In this document: in pieces, positions 1-11,989 of the stretch
Position numbering within the stretch: position 1 is the first letter of the stretch
How the letters are laid out: every line of letters begins with the position of its first letter
Assembly (NCBI GenBank): GCA_033085395.1
Contig: JANQBS010000127.1
Span: 1 to 64,000 of the forward strand
DNA length: 64,000 bases
From: Xanthoparmelia taractica
Taxonomy: Eukaryota > Ascomycota > Lecanoromycetes > Lecanorales > Parmeliaceae
Direction of reading: 5' to 3'
Program-made: the position numbers and the translations under genes
The notes under the pieces: generated by a model
Seen by the model: only the letters and a program-made list of their open reading frames with translations
Database searches by the model: none
Told to the model about the DNA's origin: nothing

Positions 1-914
1 GGGGTGTGCATAGTGACATATGGCCTGGCCATACACCTCGAAACACTGTAGTAGGGGCACCATCCCATTTGCTTCCTGAGCACCGTCCGTACCGGCGCGA
101 TTGACGTATCCTCGGCCCAGCTTAATGAGGTTTTCGGATTTGAACGTCCCAAAGAAGATTTGCTTGAAATACTTAATATCGACGGCGCGATAGCGTTCAT
201 GAAGATTAAGAAAGGGACGCGTACCTTCAGCATGCATAAAAGAGACTCTGAGACCATCACCCTCCTCTGAATCACTACTGGACTCGAACGAATAGTACCG
301 ACAATGGCGGTGACGGCGGCGAGAGCGTGACTTATATATCCGGTACTGCTTGTAACGATCATGTTCGTACTTGGCGAGGCGTTCTTTCAGTTCTAAGACT
401 TAATCGCGATAGCTGAGGGCCTCAATATCGATCTCCTCAATCACGCTTGGGCTGAGAGTTCCTGGGGAGGGTGTCTCCGGCACCACAGGCTCATTTCTAC
501 GAGATCGAGCGGAGCGAGGGGGGGGAGAGGGTGTGATGGCCTTTACGGGTGCCTTGGGCCTGCTGGAGGCCTTCTTGGAGGCCTTCTTGGATGCCTTGGA
601 GCGTCTGATAGCGACAGCCATAACGTAAGAAGAATGGGATGATTGGGAAGATTGAAATGGGTGTAGGTGTGGATGGGATGAGAAGAATATATGCTAATCT
701 AGTGTGCAGGTGTTCAATGATTCAGAATCAGTTGAATGGAGGTCACAAAAGAATGCGATTGCTCTGAGTGAGAAGAATTCGAATGAAGAGCCAACTGATG
801 GTGTGAGACCCATACATATAGTGCTCTCGAGGACACGTGTTCCCCGCATGTGCGCATGCATCTGGAACAGGGGCTGGATCATGAGACACACTAACCCATA
901 GTCCCACTATTCGA
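1..914 (-). mobile_element. Left end of a YR retrotransposon (copy 1, lightly mutated)
   Basis: Read on the minus strand, this is the same element as the full copy at 29,299-33,917. It starts with the A1 terminal repeat (first bases TCGAATAGTGGG, at 914 reading down) and continues into a gag-like ORF with its ATG at 619-621. The gag N-terminus is basic and Ser/Pro/Lys-rich. One in-frame TAA lies at 400-402; beyond it the same frame stays open to the window edge. Copy 2 has mostly C-to-T and G-to-A differences from this sequence, so this copy has largely escaped RIP. The element continues off the left edge, so the RT and recombinase genes are not visible here. The edge at 914 directly abuts the copia block, with no duplication seen, as expected for YR integration. 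Confidence 0.85.
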
Positions 915-3900
915 ATAGTTAATTAAGAAATTAAAGTCTTTCTTAAGGATTTATCTAATGATTTAGTATCTACGAATATATAAGCGTTAATTTATTAAGT
1001 AGTCGTTTAAATATGAAAGAATTAAAATAATTAAGCTTCGAAGCTTATTTATTTAATGTGTGATAAGAAATTAGCAGAAGCAATTAAGGAGAATAATATA
1101 ATTATAAATCGATAAATTAAGCTATAGACGAATTACTTAAACTCTAGCTTTATTCTACGATTTATAAAATTATAAGAGTTATAAACTATATCTCTTTCTA
1201 TAAGTAAGAACTCAATCGAGATCTATATCGCTAATATTCGAACGAAATCTAAGGATCTTAAGCGAATAAGAGCGTTAATCGAGAACTAAATCTTAATAAT
1301 CTTATTATTAAATAATTTAAACTTGAAATATAAGGACTTCGTATATCGCTTAATCACTTAACTTGATAATATACTCGACTTTAATAAGATAGTTACGCTT
1401 CTTTACGAAGAAGATCGATTACTTAAATAAGATATTAAGGAGTAGACTATAATCGCTTTTATAAAGAGATTTAAGGAATAAGAGAATAAGAACTCTAGAT
1501 TTAATAATAACTTAGGCCGTGAAGAAAGAACCTTCGAACGTGATCGAGAAAATAATAATAATAATATTAATAATCGAGCGTCGAAGAATCTTAATAGCAG
1601 TAATTATAAAGGGGATAATAACGCTTCGAAGTGCTTAAAGTACACTTTATTAATTAATAAGAAGAAGAAGAGATACTAGTCACTTAACTACTGGACTCTA
1701 TATTTAGAAAAGATATCTAAAAGTCAAAAGAATAAGCCTAAGGCGAATATGGTTAATAGTGAGAGATCTAACGATTTTATGGATAATAATAATAACACTC
1801 CTTGTATTTCGACTATGACTTACTTAATTATATACGAAGCAGATATTAAAAAAGACGATAAGTATTAAGGTCTGGAGATCGTTATTTTTACACTTAAATG
1901 TGATAGGGGAGCGGCACTTAAAGAGTTAATATACTACGTTCTCGATTAGAATTTAATTTTAATTTCTTCTTAATAGAAGAAAGCGAAGACTAAGTTAATA
2001 ATTTAATTTAATTCTAACGCGAATTTGACTGATGATATTAGTTAGAAGATCTTTAAATCTCTATCTCTTTCTTTAAACTTCGAGAAAAAAATCTTTAAAG
2101 ATTAAATTATTAATAAGACTTTAACTTAAATCTTAGTCTATACGACTAGAATTACTTCGTCTAATATAATATACGATTAAATAATCGATTCGGGCTATAT
2201 TAATTACATATACTTTAATAAGGACGAGTTTACTAAATATTAGTCGTATCGAGCGGGGATCTTAATCGCTAATGAAATTATCGTATAAATATAGAGTCGC
2301 GATATAGTTGAGATGAAATAACTAGTATCGAATGAAACTAGTAACGTAGTAAGCGTTAGTGACGTACTATATATATTAATACTTATATACGAGTTATTCT
2401 TAATTAGTTAAGTAACTTAAAAAGAATTCGCGATCTCGTTTAAAGGAGATGATTATTATATCTTTTAAGATATCAAGCTTATTAAGAGTGCTTCTAAGAT
2501 TAATAATATTTATATTCTCGAAGTTACTTAGTTAATGACTAGAATCGCAACGCTTATTTAGTAAAATATAAGAGTTCTAACGACTAGCCTAATTAACGAG
2601 AAAGTAATAAAGCTTTGATATCGACGAATAAATTATCTTAATAAAGCGAATCTTAAGCGACTTATCGATATAAGTAAAGGGATTATATTAACTCAGAAGC
2701 CTTATATAAGAGCTATTTGCGAGGTTTATATTAAGATTAAATTATCTAGAAAAGTCTCAAAGAGAGTGTAATACGAAGTACTCGAGAAATTAGATAAAAT
2801 TTATATAAATTTAAGTAAATCGTTTAATGTATCGTTTATTAACGAAGTAAAATACTATATACTTCTCACTAATTAGGCGACTCTTCGTATTTAATACTTT
2901 ATATATTAGCGAAAGAACGAGACGTTTAAGCTTTTTCGTTAATAAATAACTAAGATTAAGACTTAATTTAACTATAAGATCAAGATCGTTCGTTTTAATA
3001 ATAATATCGAGTTTATTAATAATAAATTTAAATAATATTTCAAGAACTTCGAAATTATTTATAAGTCTATTATAATTTATATATTAAAGTAAAATAGTCT
3101 TAGCGAGATTTAGAATCGAATTATTATAAACGAAGTTAGAGCGATGCTGTTTGACTTTAAGCTAACACGTTATCTATAATTAGAACTTCTATATATTAAG
3201 GTCTATCAAAAGAATAAAAGTCTTATATCACGTTTTAAAGATGATATATCTTATGAGACTTAAATCGACGAAAAATCGTTTCTTAATTATATGCGAATTA
3301 TTAATTACGTGATCTAAGTTTATATCTTAAAGAAGAATCGAAAGAAGCTCGATAAGCGTAATAAGAGATGCTATTTAATTAATTATAAAGAAATTAATAT
3401 CTTTTAAATATAAAATTCAATTACTCGTAGAATCGAGCGAGCGTTTTATATAGATTTTAATAAGTCACGAATAATAATCTTCGTTATATTAAACATCGGT
3501 TATTAAATGGCCGAGGTTATCGGCGATAACGTTATATTAGACGTATTCGATACAGGAGAGAATTAGACTAAGCACCTATATACGAATAACACTCACTTCA
3601 GTGACACTCACTTCAGTATCTCAAATATTAAGTATATTCGAAATATTCTAATAAAAGAATTAAGTACGGGGAATACGAAAGATATAAAAATATTCGATAA
3701 AGAAGATATTTAAGAGATACTTTCATCTGATTTAAAAATATACTTAGATTTAAGTATCGATAAAACGTATACTTCGCGATTTAAGCGAGACATTAAGTCT
3801 TCTTAAAAGGCTTCTCTAAATAAGAAATAAAGCGATATTAAGATATAAGCTTAAAGGGTCATTACTTATATTAAATGTAATAAGACTTTAAAAACTAAAT

Positions 3901-5620
3901 CTCTATACTATAGACTAGCTACTCTAAGTTATAAGAATTTAAATTATTATAATTTCGAGTCGGATTTCGATCTTATAGCTACTATTTAAAAGATAGTTAA
4001 AATAAGAAGCTATTAAGCGACTAAGGAAGTAGATAATTATAAATCCCTAATTTATAAGTAAGTTATAAGTGACTTATACGTTAAATAGTAAAAGAAAGCG
4101 ATAAATCGATAGATAAAGTTATTTGCTATTATAGATATCTAAGAACTAGTTCCTAGATTAAAGAATATGCTAATATTAATTAATAGATAGATCTATAAGA
4201 TTAAGAAGAAGTCAAATAAATTTATTTTCTATAAAGCCCGCTAAGTAATGCGAGGATTCGAGTAGATCTATAAGATTAACTACGATTAAACCTTCGCTTT
4301 AGTCGTTAAGTTTATATTATTTAAAGTACTATTCGCAATAATAGCGTATTACGACCTAGACTATAAGTAGATAAACGTTATTACTACGTTTTTAAACGCT
4401 CTATTGAAGGAGCTTATTTATATTAAATATCCAACGAGATATAAGATAAGAAATATAATATATCGACTGCTTAGAGCACTATATGATCTAAAGTAATTAT
4501 TCCGCGAATAATATCACACTCTTCGCGATTTTCTTATCTTAAAGGGATTCAAATGCATCGAATTAGATCACTCACTCTTCGTTAATGAGACTACGCGTCT
4601 TATAATAAGTGTGTATATTAATAATATTTAAATATATGGTCTTAAGGGATTTAAACATATAGCGAAGTTGAAATAGAAACCTCGTAAGCGATTTGCGATA
4701 ATCGATCTCGGCTTATATTTATATTATTTAGATATAAAAATATAGAGAGATCGAATTAGGAGGACTATACGTATTATATAAATAACGTACTTGAAGAAGA
4801 TTCTAGCTAGATTTAATATGAGTAACTACGTAACTATATTCATATCGATAATACTAAGTACTCAACTTTAGAAAGAACTAGTAAATAAAGTTAGTCTCGA
4901 GATTATTTAGAAATATTAGTCTATAATGAAATTTATTATATATTTTATAATTTAAATTAGACTAAATATCTGCTACGTAGTAACGATGCTATCTCGATAT
5001 AATTATAACTCGAATTTTAAGCATATCGCGACGGTTAAGCGAGTGCTTCGCTATTTTAAAGAAACGCTAGACTATAAAATAATATACGAAATAGCTAATA
5101 ATTTGATAAAATATATAGACGTAGACTGGGCCTTCGATTAGGAGACCCGTCGGTCTCTAAAAGCATATATCTTTCTACTATATAAAGATTCTATTAGCTA
5201 AATCTTTAAGCGTTAATAATCTATTATTTTATTTTTATGTGAGGCCGAGTATATAACTTAGATATAGGTTGTTAAGGAAGTTATATAATTTATACGCTTA
5301 CTATTAGAGTTAGATATTGAATTAAGTCTCTTTGATAAGCTAGTTCTTATTAAGATTAATAATTAAAGGATCATAGCACTTACGAAGAATTCTCGCTTTC
5401 ACTCACGCATTAAGTATATAAATATTTAATAGTATTTCGTGCGTGATTAGATTAAGATTAAAGTCGTTTAATTTAAATAAGTAGTAATTAATTAAATAAT
5501 CGCTAACGGCCTAATTAAGGCCTTAAGTAACGAGAAATTCGTAGCCTTTATACGTTAAATAGAATTATAATAAGTCGATTAAATAGTCTTAATAAGAATT
5601 ATATAAAAGTGTTAAACTAA
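915..5620 (+). mobile_element. RIP-degraded Ty1/copia retrotransposon
   Basis: About 4.7 kb of AT-rich sequence that reads in order as a copia polyprotein once TAA/TAG are read as mutated Gln or Trp codons. A gag-like region lies at about 930-2,150. The aspartic protease core (DSG) is near 2,190. A GAG-pre-integrase and integrase core follow at about 2,600-3,300. Reverse transcriptase is at about 4,150-4,850, with a motif matching DVKTAFLNG near 4,380 and a degraded YVDD near 4,620. RNase H, with an EAEY motif, is near 5,245. No ORF survives. The 5' side is cut off by the YR element at 914. I could not define a terminal repeat at either end; the AT-rich sequence stops near 5,620. Domain order (integrase before RT) separates copia from gypsy. 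The element is dead. Confidence 0.85.
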
Positions 5621-5780
5621 TAGCGAAAACAGCCCCTATTTGAACTGTGTAAGAGTATTGGAATTCAGTTAATAGGAGGCCGTTTACGCCGCAAGCTGAC
5701 TAAGCGTCTTGGCGTAGTCTTGGCGTTTCTCCATCCCCTAGCTAGATAGTCCGTCTCTCCTATTCAATCAAGCAATCAAT

Positions 5781-8700
5781 TCATGCTTCATGAGACCACT
5801 CAATCCTCCAATCCAATACTCTCCCATTCGGACGACGCTGCTGCCGGGGCTCTGTGCGAGGAGTTTCATTGTTCCTTCGGCGCTTATGCAACGAGCCAGA
5901 ATCAGGATCTGAATTAGCTTGGAGATCCACTTGCTGCTGTCGGGTCGCGTATCTCCAGTCCTCATAGTTCTCATCCCGACCAGCAACTTGTTGCCCACGC
6001 TTTCCTAGGACCTGCTTGGGCGCTTGGTACGCGCTGCGACCGCCTGGACCCAATGTGTTCCCTCCATGCTGTGGGGCACCGTTCATCCTCCGCAAAGGCT
6101 CCTGTTGCTGAACAGGAGGGCCATAGAGATTGTTGCTCGTATGGCTAGGGTGATGGTTGGTGGGACTAATATTCGACGTGTTGCGGTATTGCGCCATGTC
6201 GCGACGATCTCTTTGCACCGGTTCGAAGTGGTTTCTACCTTGTGGAGTCTGCTGTGACTCCGCTGGTCCAAAATTGGGACTTCTGTGCATCCCAGTATTG
6301 CTCTGTGGATATTGGCCCCCTGGGTGAAACTTATTGTTCGTGATGTTGTTGTTCAACGGAATTTGGCCTGGCATATTCCCATATGGGCTCCTTGCCAACT
6401 GTGGTTGTACATCACCATGTCGAGCCTGTTGTAGTCCGTTTGGAACAAGAGAGGACGAAGTCCCCACTCTTGAAGAGCCTCGGCTGAAGTCGGACCGATT
6501 GTTCATCGGCTGCGACTGGGCTTGAGGTTTCAATTGTTGATATGGTGCCTCGGGCGCACCATATGCGTTGACCTGTATTTGTGGTGGTGGTAAGGCCTCG
6601 AGAGTCCTGTTTTGTTGACGACGTGACGGGTTTCCCTGCAGAACGTACCCATTCTGGCCACCTTCATTGATCGGAGCTTCCTGATGGCCCGCCTGGTGTA
6701 CCTCCTTCGCGGCAGAACCTACATCCACCTCCTGGGCTCTCCGACGTCGCTTCTCAGGACCAGGACCGGAGCCTTCGGAGCCTGCAACTTCATCTTCACG
6801 ATTTCGTTTCCCGGCATTACCTCCGTTCTTTGCTGCCTGCTTCTTCTTGCCATTTGCAATGCTTTTCAGCGTCTTTCGGTAGTTGTCTTCTCGCTTCTCA
6901 TCATCAAGCGCTCGGGTTCCAGCTCTCCCTGCGAAACGGGCAATATTGCCCAGTCGCACCTCCTTCACCTCCCAGGGTCGCAAGTCTCTCTCAAAACCCT
7001 TGACGGAGTTGCCTGATGCGACGATGTCAAAGCCATGGTGACTGTAGAACTTTGCAAGTCCAGCCATAATTACCTCTGTGCCTTCGCGATCACCGCCGGC
7101 GATGGTACCTTTCTTCTCTCGAAACCGCGTCATTGGCATGTTGATGCGGGTGTTCTTGTCCCGGAGGGGAATGATTTCAGATTTTCCGTTCTTATCTGTC
7201 TTCTTTTCCCGTCGTGGCATTCGAGCCCACACTAGAAAATCGTCAGCACAGCACAGACTTGCGTTGTTTGAGGACTTGCTTACAGTCAGCTTGTCGGCAT
7301 CCAGGTCGCAGGGCCATCTCCTGCAGTTTGGCACCATCTGTATAGATTGACAGCGTCAGCGGGATGAATTTGTGGTTGACCACAGGATTGTCGTGAGGAT
7401 CCAAGAGGATCTTGTCTCCCTCATACATGTATCCTGGGTGATTTCGCATAGTAAATACAGGCTTGCGCCTCCTCAAAGGCTTGCCATTCTTGTCCTTCTT
7501 CGGTTTGTATTCTCTCCATACGAAGAGCTCGTCTGCACACTGGTCTCGATTTGGGCCCCGAAATTGATGGGGTTTGAAGAAGGCCGTCTCCCCATGTGGA
7601 AGTCCGTCTGTTGGATCGGGATGAACTGTCAAAGTTAGTCATGTTCTAGGTCATGGGATCACTGATGATATCTTACGGTATGTATCATCCGGGTACTCTG
7701 CTTGTGCCCGTGCTATCAAAGTCGCCCTCATGTCATGATGCGATGCCGATGGTTCTACATTTTGTTAGACGATCTGGTTTTAAGAGAGACAGAGAGTATA
7801 CAACTTACGCCACTTTGAAGTCTTGGGGTTGAACCATACTTCATGCCCATTTCTCTTACCAATTCGACCCCATCCCTTCTTAGGGGCGTCTTCTGGTGTT
7901 TCTATCAATGGGTCATTCTCCTCGAACGTCTCGAACGCTACCTCATCTGGGTCGTCCTCCTCATCCTCCTCATCTGAATCGTCAGACTTTGCCTCATCAA
8001 TAGCTGCATGAGGGTCGTCCACTTGAGGTTTTGCAGCCGGGTTCATGGCTCTTGAGGCACCCTGCACGACACTGGGACCTGAACGCCCAACAGTATTGCC
8101 GGATTGATACGCTCTTACGGGCACAGGCTGTTGAAGGTGTCCTCTGGATACCGAGGCGGTATCACTCCCTGAGTTCAGAGCTGGTGTTTTAGCAGCTAAT
8201 CGCTGCCGGCTATATATAGGAGGCCGGGTGTGTTCAGAAGAGTTGTCGACATTCTCCTGAGACTGTGGCTCATGGTACATGGGGCTGCCATACTTTTGAG
8301 CATGGGTCCCACCAGCAATATGCTTCTCGTTCTCAAGAGGATCAGTTATTCGCTGGTCGTCCTGAACACCAGTCCCTGCCATTTCTGGAAGGTCCTCATT
8401 AGCCACTTGATCTGCGTATTTGCTCCAATCGTCATTGTTGAAGTCGAACGGGAATTGCATTTCATTGTTGTTCCCAGGGTTGTCAAGAGAGCTGAAAATC
8501 TCTTCCTGGTCTTTCCAAAACTGGTCCTTGTCAACTCGAGACTGAGTCCCAGAGTTGAGCTGGCTGTCTTGCAGTCGTCCATGGCTCAAAGACGTCTCTG
8601 GCGAAACGGCTTTCTGACGAGGATTTCTGTCTAGATGCTGTTGAGCTAGGATCTTTGTGCCGTGAAGAGTATCCTGAGGTATGACGGCGCTGTTGTATAC

Positions 8701-9408
8701 TGATTCCATGCTAGGCGTGTTAGCCTTTGGCTTCTGTCGATTGTCTTTAGAAGGCTGAGAGGCAACAATAGGACAAGAGTCCGGCTGTGATGGTCCCTTG
8801 CTGACGGAAACTGTGGGCGCAGTGACCACCGGCGACCGTTCACTGTCACGAGCAGGTTGTGATATATCCTCATGGGCACCGACGCTCTCTTCTGGTATTG
8901 CTTTGTCCACATCATTGCTCGTTGGCTCCATCACAATTTGAGAGGAGCCATCATCTTGCGAAACTTCGTCTTCCCTCGCAACGCCAACAACCTCTTGAGT
9001 TCCTTCTCGATCAATTGCCTTCGGATCTGGACCTTTAGAAGTGGTAGGCTCGACATTGGTCGGGTTCTCATCGGTTCCGAAGTCAAAGTCCTCATCATAA
9101 GCAACATTAGGGTCGAAACCATTGATACCAAGAAAGTCCCAGTGATCCTCGCCGACAAGTCCAAGAGCCGGCTCTACATAAAAGCTTGGTGGTTGTTCCT
9201 CGGACACTTCATTGGTCGCTTTCGGATCTGGATCCTTAGGGTCGGTGTCCTCGACGTTGGCTAGATTCTCGTCGGCTCCGAAGTCAAAGCCCTCATCGTA
9301 AGCAACGTCAGCGCCGAAGTCGTCGGTACCAAGAAAGTTCCAGTGATCCTCGCCGACCAACTCAGGGCCCTCCTCCAGATAGTAGCTTGGTGCGTGCTCC
9401 TCAGCCAT
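5781..9408 (-). CDS. Large disordered hypothetical protein, 4 exons, 1,156 aa
   Basis: Exons are 9408-7809, 7754-7677, 7625-7284 and 7231-5781, joined by canonical GTAAG introns of 52-54 bp with CTAAC branch sites; the total is 1,157 codons including the stop. I do not recognise the family. The N-terminus is an acidic tandem duplication: two units of about 65 residues, each with a GEDHW.FLG core followed by VAYDE.FDFG. The middle, which spans the exon junctions (about residues 505-760), is more conserved-looking and rich in Trp and basic residues (WFNPKTSKW, FKPHQFRGPNRDQ, FYSHHGFDIV). The C-terminal 400 residues are Gln/Asn/Pro-rich low complexity with basic patches (KRRRRA, KRRRNN) that could be nuclear signals. 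A nuclear role is inference only. The ATG at 9408 opens the duplicated unit and is the first in frame. Confidence 0.72.
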
Positions 9409-9895
9409 GGCTTTTGACTGCGAAGGATTGCCAGGTGTGATGACGGAGGATGAGTACCTGCAGGACGGATGTATCCTTTCACGATTCTTTAAGTGGGTCT
9501 ATCAGTATCAAAAGAACCTGTGTTTGAATGCAGTGTGAAGTTTGCGGAGACAGTAAGGGATCGTTGTGGTAATGGTTGAATGATAAATCGTTGGTGGTAA
9601 GAGAACGGAAAGTGGTATAGACAGCATGCTCTTATGCTAGAGAGATGCCGATGAAGTTTCAGTGTCATTGGGGTGACAATGAAAAATACACTGTGTTTTT
9701 CGAAACCTGTGTTAGAGGAAAAGTGTCGAGCATGTTTCCTCCTTTTCCAAAGACAGCGAGCACAAAGAAGAGACGACGCGTTCCCTTGCCCTAAGACGCC
9801 AAATCAAGAGGTAACGTAACAAGGGTGACAGCATACCAGAGAAAGACTGCTGACCGTGTAAGCCATGTCTGCGTCAAGGGCCACGTCGGCAGCTT
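9409..9895. other. Intergenic, upstream of the 1,156-aa gene
   Basis: No coding signal was seen. This is presumably the 5' UTR and promoter of the gene ending at 5,781, but no clear TATA element is visible. Confidence 0.4.
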
Positions 9896-10890
9896 ACCTT
9901 TCTACAATATCAAAACAAGGCTTGGCGTCAGGAGATCCTGCTCCAATATGCCATGAATGTTTCGCAGCCTTCTGCTAACACCTATAAACAGTGATTTCAG
10001 AATGCTGTGTTGTCGTCTTGGAGAGAGGCAGAGTCTATTGACACGCCACAAACGCAGACAACATCTTCCAGTCCTTCTCAACACCCAAGCTTCGCTCACG
10101 CATACAATCTCTCACGGCAGCATCTTGATCTGCTGAAATCTCTGGATTTCCTTCACCGATAGCCCAGATTCCAAAATGACGTTGAAAGATAGGCAAGCTA
10201 TGCCCCGAGCTGGGTGCACAGAGGAACCATCGCTCGGTTCATTCGCTGCTCAGTGTACCCACTCCTGTAGCGCTTGGTAGCCTCTGTTCGTATAGATAAC
10301 TCTTGATATTTGACTGAATCGGAGAGATATCGATGGAGTCAGGTGCACAATTTTTTGTCATCTCCAAGAAGAGCTTCTCGTGGTTATTGGGATGGTCGCA
10401 TCCTGTGTGTCTAGCCCAGCACTCGGCCTCCTTTATGCGCAGAACAAGTACTCTATTTTTGGTGTTCAGGGGTCAGCACTTTCAGCTTCACCCGGCATAG
10501 CCGTCTCAAAGCGAATGATTTCATGGGAGGCCTGAGAAAGGGCCCGTGCTTGCAAGAGAAACTCCTACACCCTCTGTTAGATGAGTGCCCATAATGACTA
10601 TCTAGAGACACCTACTTGATTAAGAAGATACATTCTACAATGTCGCTTTTGGCGCACTTCACCGACTGCGCTCCGACCGGCTCCAGGGTCATTACGAGGG
10701 CCTATGTATCTTCATGTAGCTGTGTAAGTAGATGCCTCTACAGCACATTGCTCAAAGATGGTTCCGCACGAGCACCACTTAGGAGAATGTCTGGAAGAGC
10801 AGAAGAGATGTGGGTTATATATAATGAAGTGAGACCAGCAGTCCCAGGCCCAATGATACCGGCAGGTCCAAATAAGACTTTGCTGCATTA
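9896..10890 (-). pseudogene. Decayed multi-exon gene of unknown function
   Basis: Coding-like segments appear in order on the minus strand, separated by intron-like signals but broken by stops and frame changes. The first, at about 10,880-10,750, is Gly/Leu-rich (GPAGIIGPGTAGLTSLY) and ends in TAG. An intron with GTAGGT and TCTAAC..GTGTAG leads to 10,564-10,470 (RALSQASHEIIRFE). After a one-base frame change comes 10,455-10,255 (KEAECWARHTGCDHPNN). The last piece, about 9,975-9,897 (AKHSWHIGAGSPDAKP), is flanked by TAG and GTAAGC. The first segment is vaguely like the N-terminus of fungal HeLo/STAND-type proteins, but I cannot support that assignment. Read as a dead gene; an active gene with poorly predicted exons is the alternative. 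Confidence 0.35.
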
Positions 10891-11759
10891 AAAGATTTTC
10901 AATACTATATTATATATAGGGGGCAGACCATGCGACTCAAAAAATTCGCAGTTGTTTGTCGCAATTAAAGACAATTATGGTGCGAAAATTTGAAGGCTCT
11001 TATAGTAGTAGATACCTACAAGAATAAGCGCTAGATAGATTCACACTCCGTGCTGTGAATGTTAAATTTACCGAGTTGAATGAATTGAAATGTGGAATGA
11101 ACATAGAGGAAGATTGGGAAATCTATGCTATCAGTAATAAGGGGGACATAAATCTACTCCAATTGTTATTGATTGTGTTCATCCAACCAACACTTGTTTT
11201 GATTCTGGGTATAGTCAACCCTTTTGTCACGTTAGCACTCCCTCATCAACCTTTCGAGGTGAATGTCTCGCGGCTCCAGCTCAAAGCCGCAATGTCATAC
11301 GAAAGTACAGCGAACTTGGCTGCCGATATCCGGCGGTTCAAGCGTTTCCATTAGAATTGGTCTTCATCTTGTCCAATCAGGAAAGCGAATCATGGCCTAC
11401 GAAATCTGCAGACATGTATTGGAATCACAGGTGCAAAGATCAGAGGATACAATGTGATAAGTACACTTAGTGACGAAGGCGCACAAAGAAAGCCGAGAAG
11501 CAGCAGATAAGCACGTATTCGTACCGAGAGTTGATATAAAGGGCAATGAATGATTATGTCTTCAAAACAAATTACCTTTGATGTGACAAAACTATTTGGA
11601 ACGAACTCTGTTGCCTATCCCGTTCCTTAATATCTGTGCTAAGATATTTCCATTGACATGCTTATGGGTTTGTTCCCTTCTGTAAACGCAAAAGCCATAG
11701 GGCTGAAGGTCGCGGCGGTCGGTTCGCGCCGCCACCACCGCCATTGACGCCGGCTAAGG
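10891..11759. other. Intergenic, no gene recognised
   Basis: Short ORFs only, none with recognisable composition. A GC-rich GCCGCCACCACCGCC stretch lies near 11,730, just before the mariner insertion. If the transposon split a promoter, this is the displaced distal part of the control region of the gene at 15,564. Confidence 0.3.
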
Positions 11760-11761
11760 TA

Positions 11762-11838
11762 CTCCTCTTTGCAAACCCTTGGCGGGAGGCTCCGACTTGG
11801 CAGCTACCCCACCAATTTTTTGCTGGAACGACCGCTCA
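11762..11838 (+). repeat. Left terminal inverted repeat (77 bp)
   Basis: Begins CTCCTCTTTGCAAACCCTTG and matches the reverse complement of 15,432-15,509 with a one-base indel and two substitutions. A TA lies immediately outside at 11,760. Confidence 0.95.
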
Positions 11839-11989
11839 AGTAGAGTAGATGGTATTTCCAACGTGTAGGCGTTATAGTAGTTATTCCAGCTTTCTAATTG
11901 GGCTAGAATTAAAGCTATTCAACTGGCGATGTAGCATAAGCATATAGAGGGGTCCTTCCACCACATTTGTAGACTGTATCGTCGTCGCT

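Noticed and set aside
11055..11354. 99-codon plus-strand ORF
   Set aside because: Mixed composition with no domain; overlapping ORFs in other frames are similar in length.
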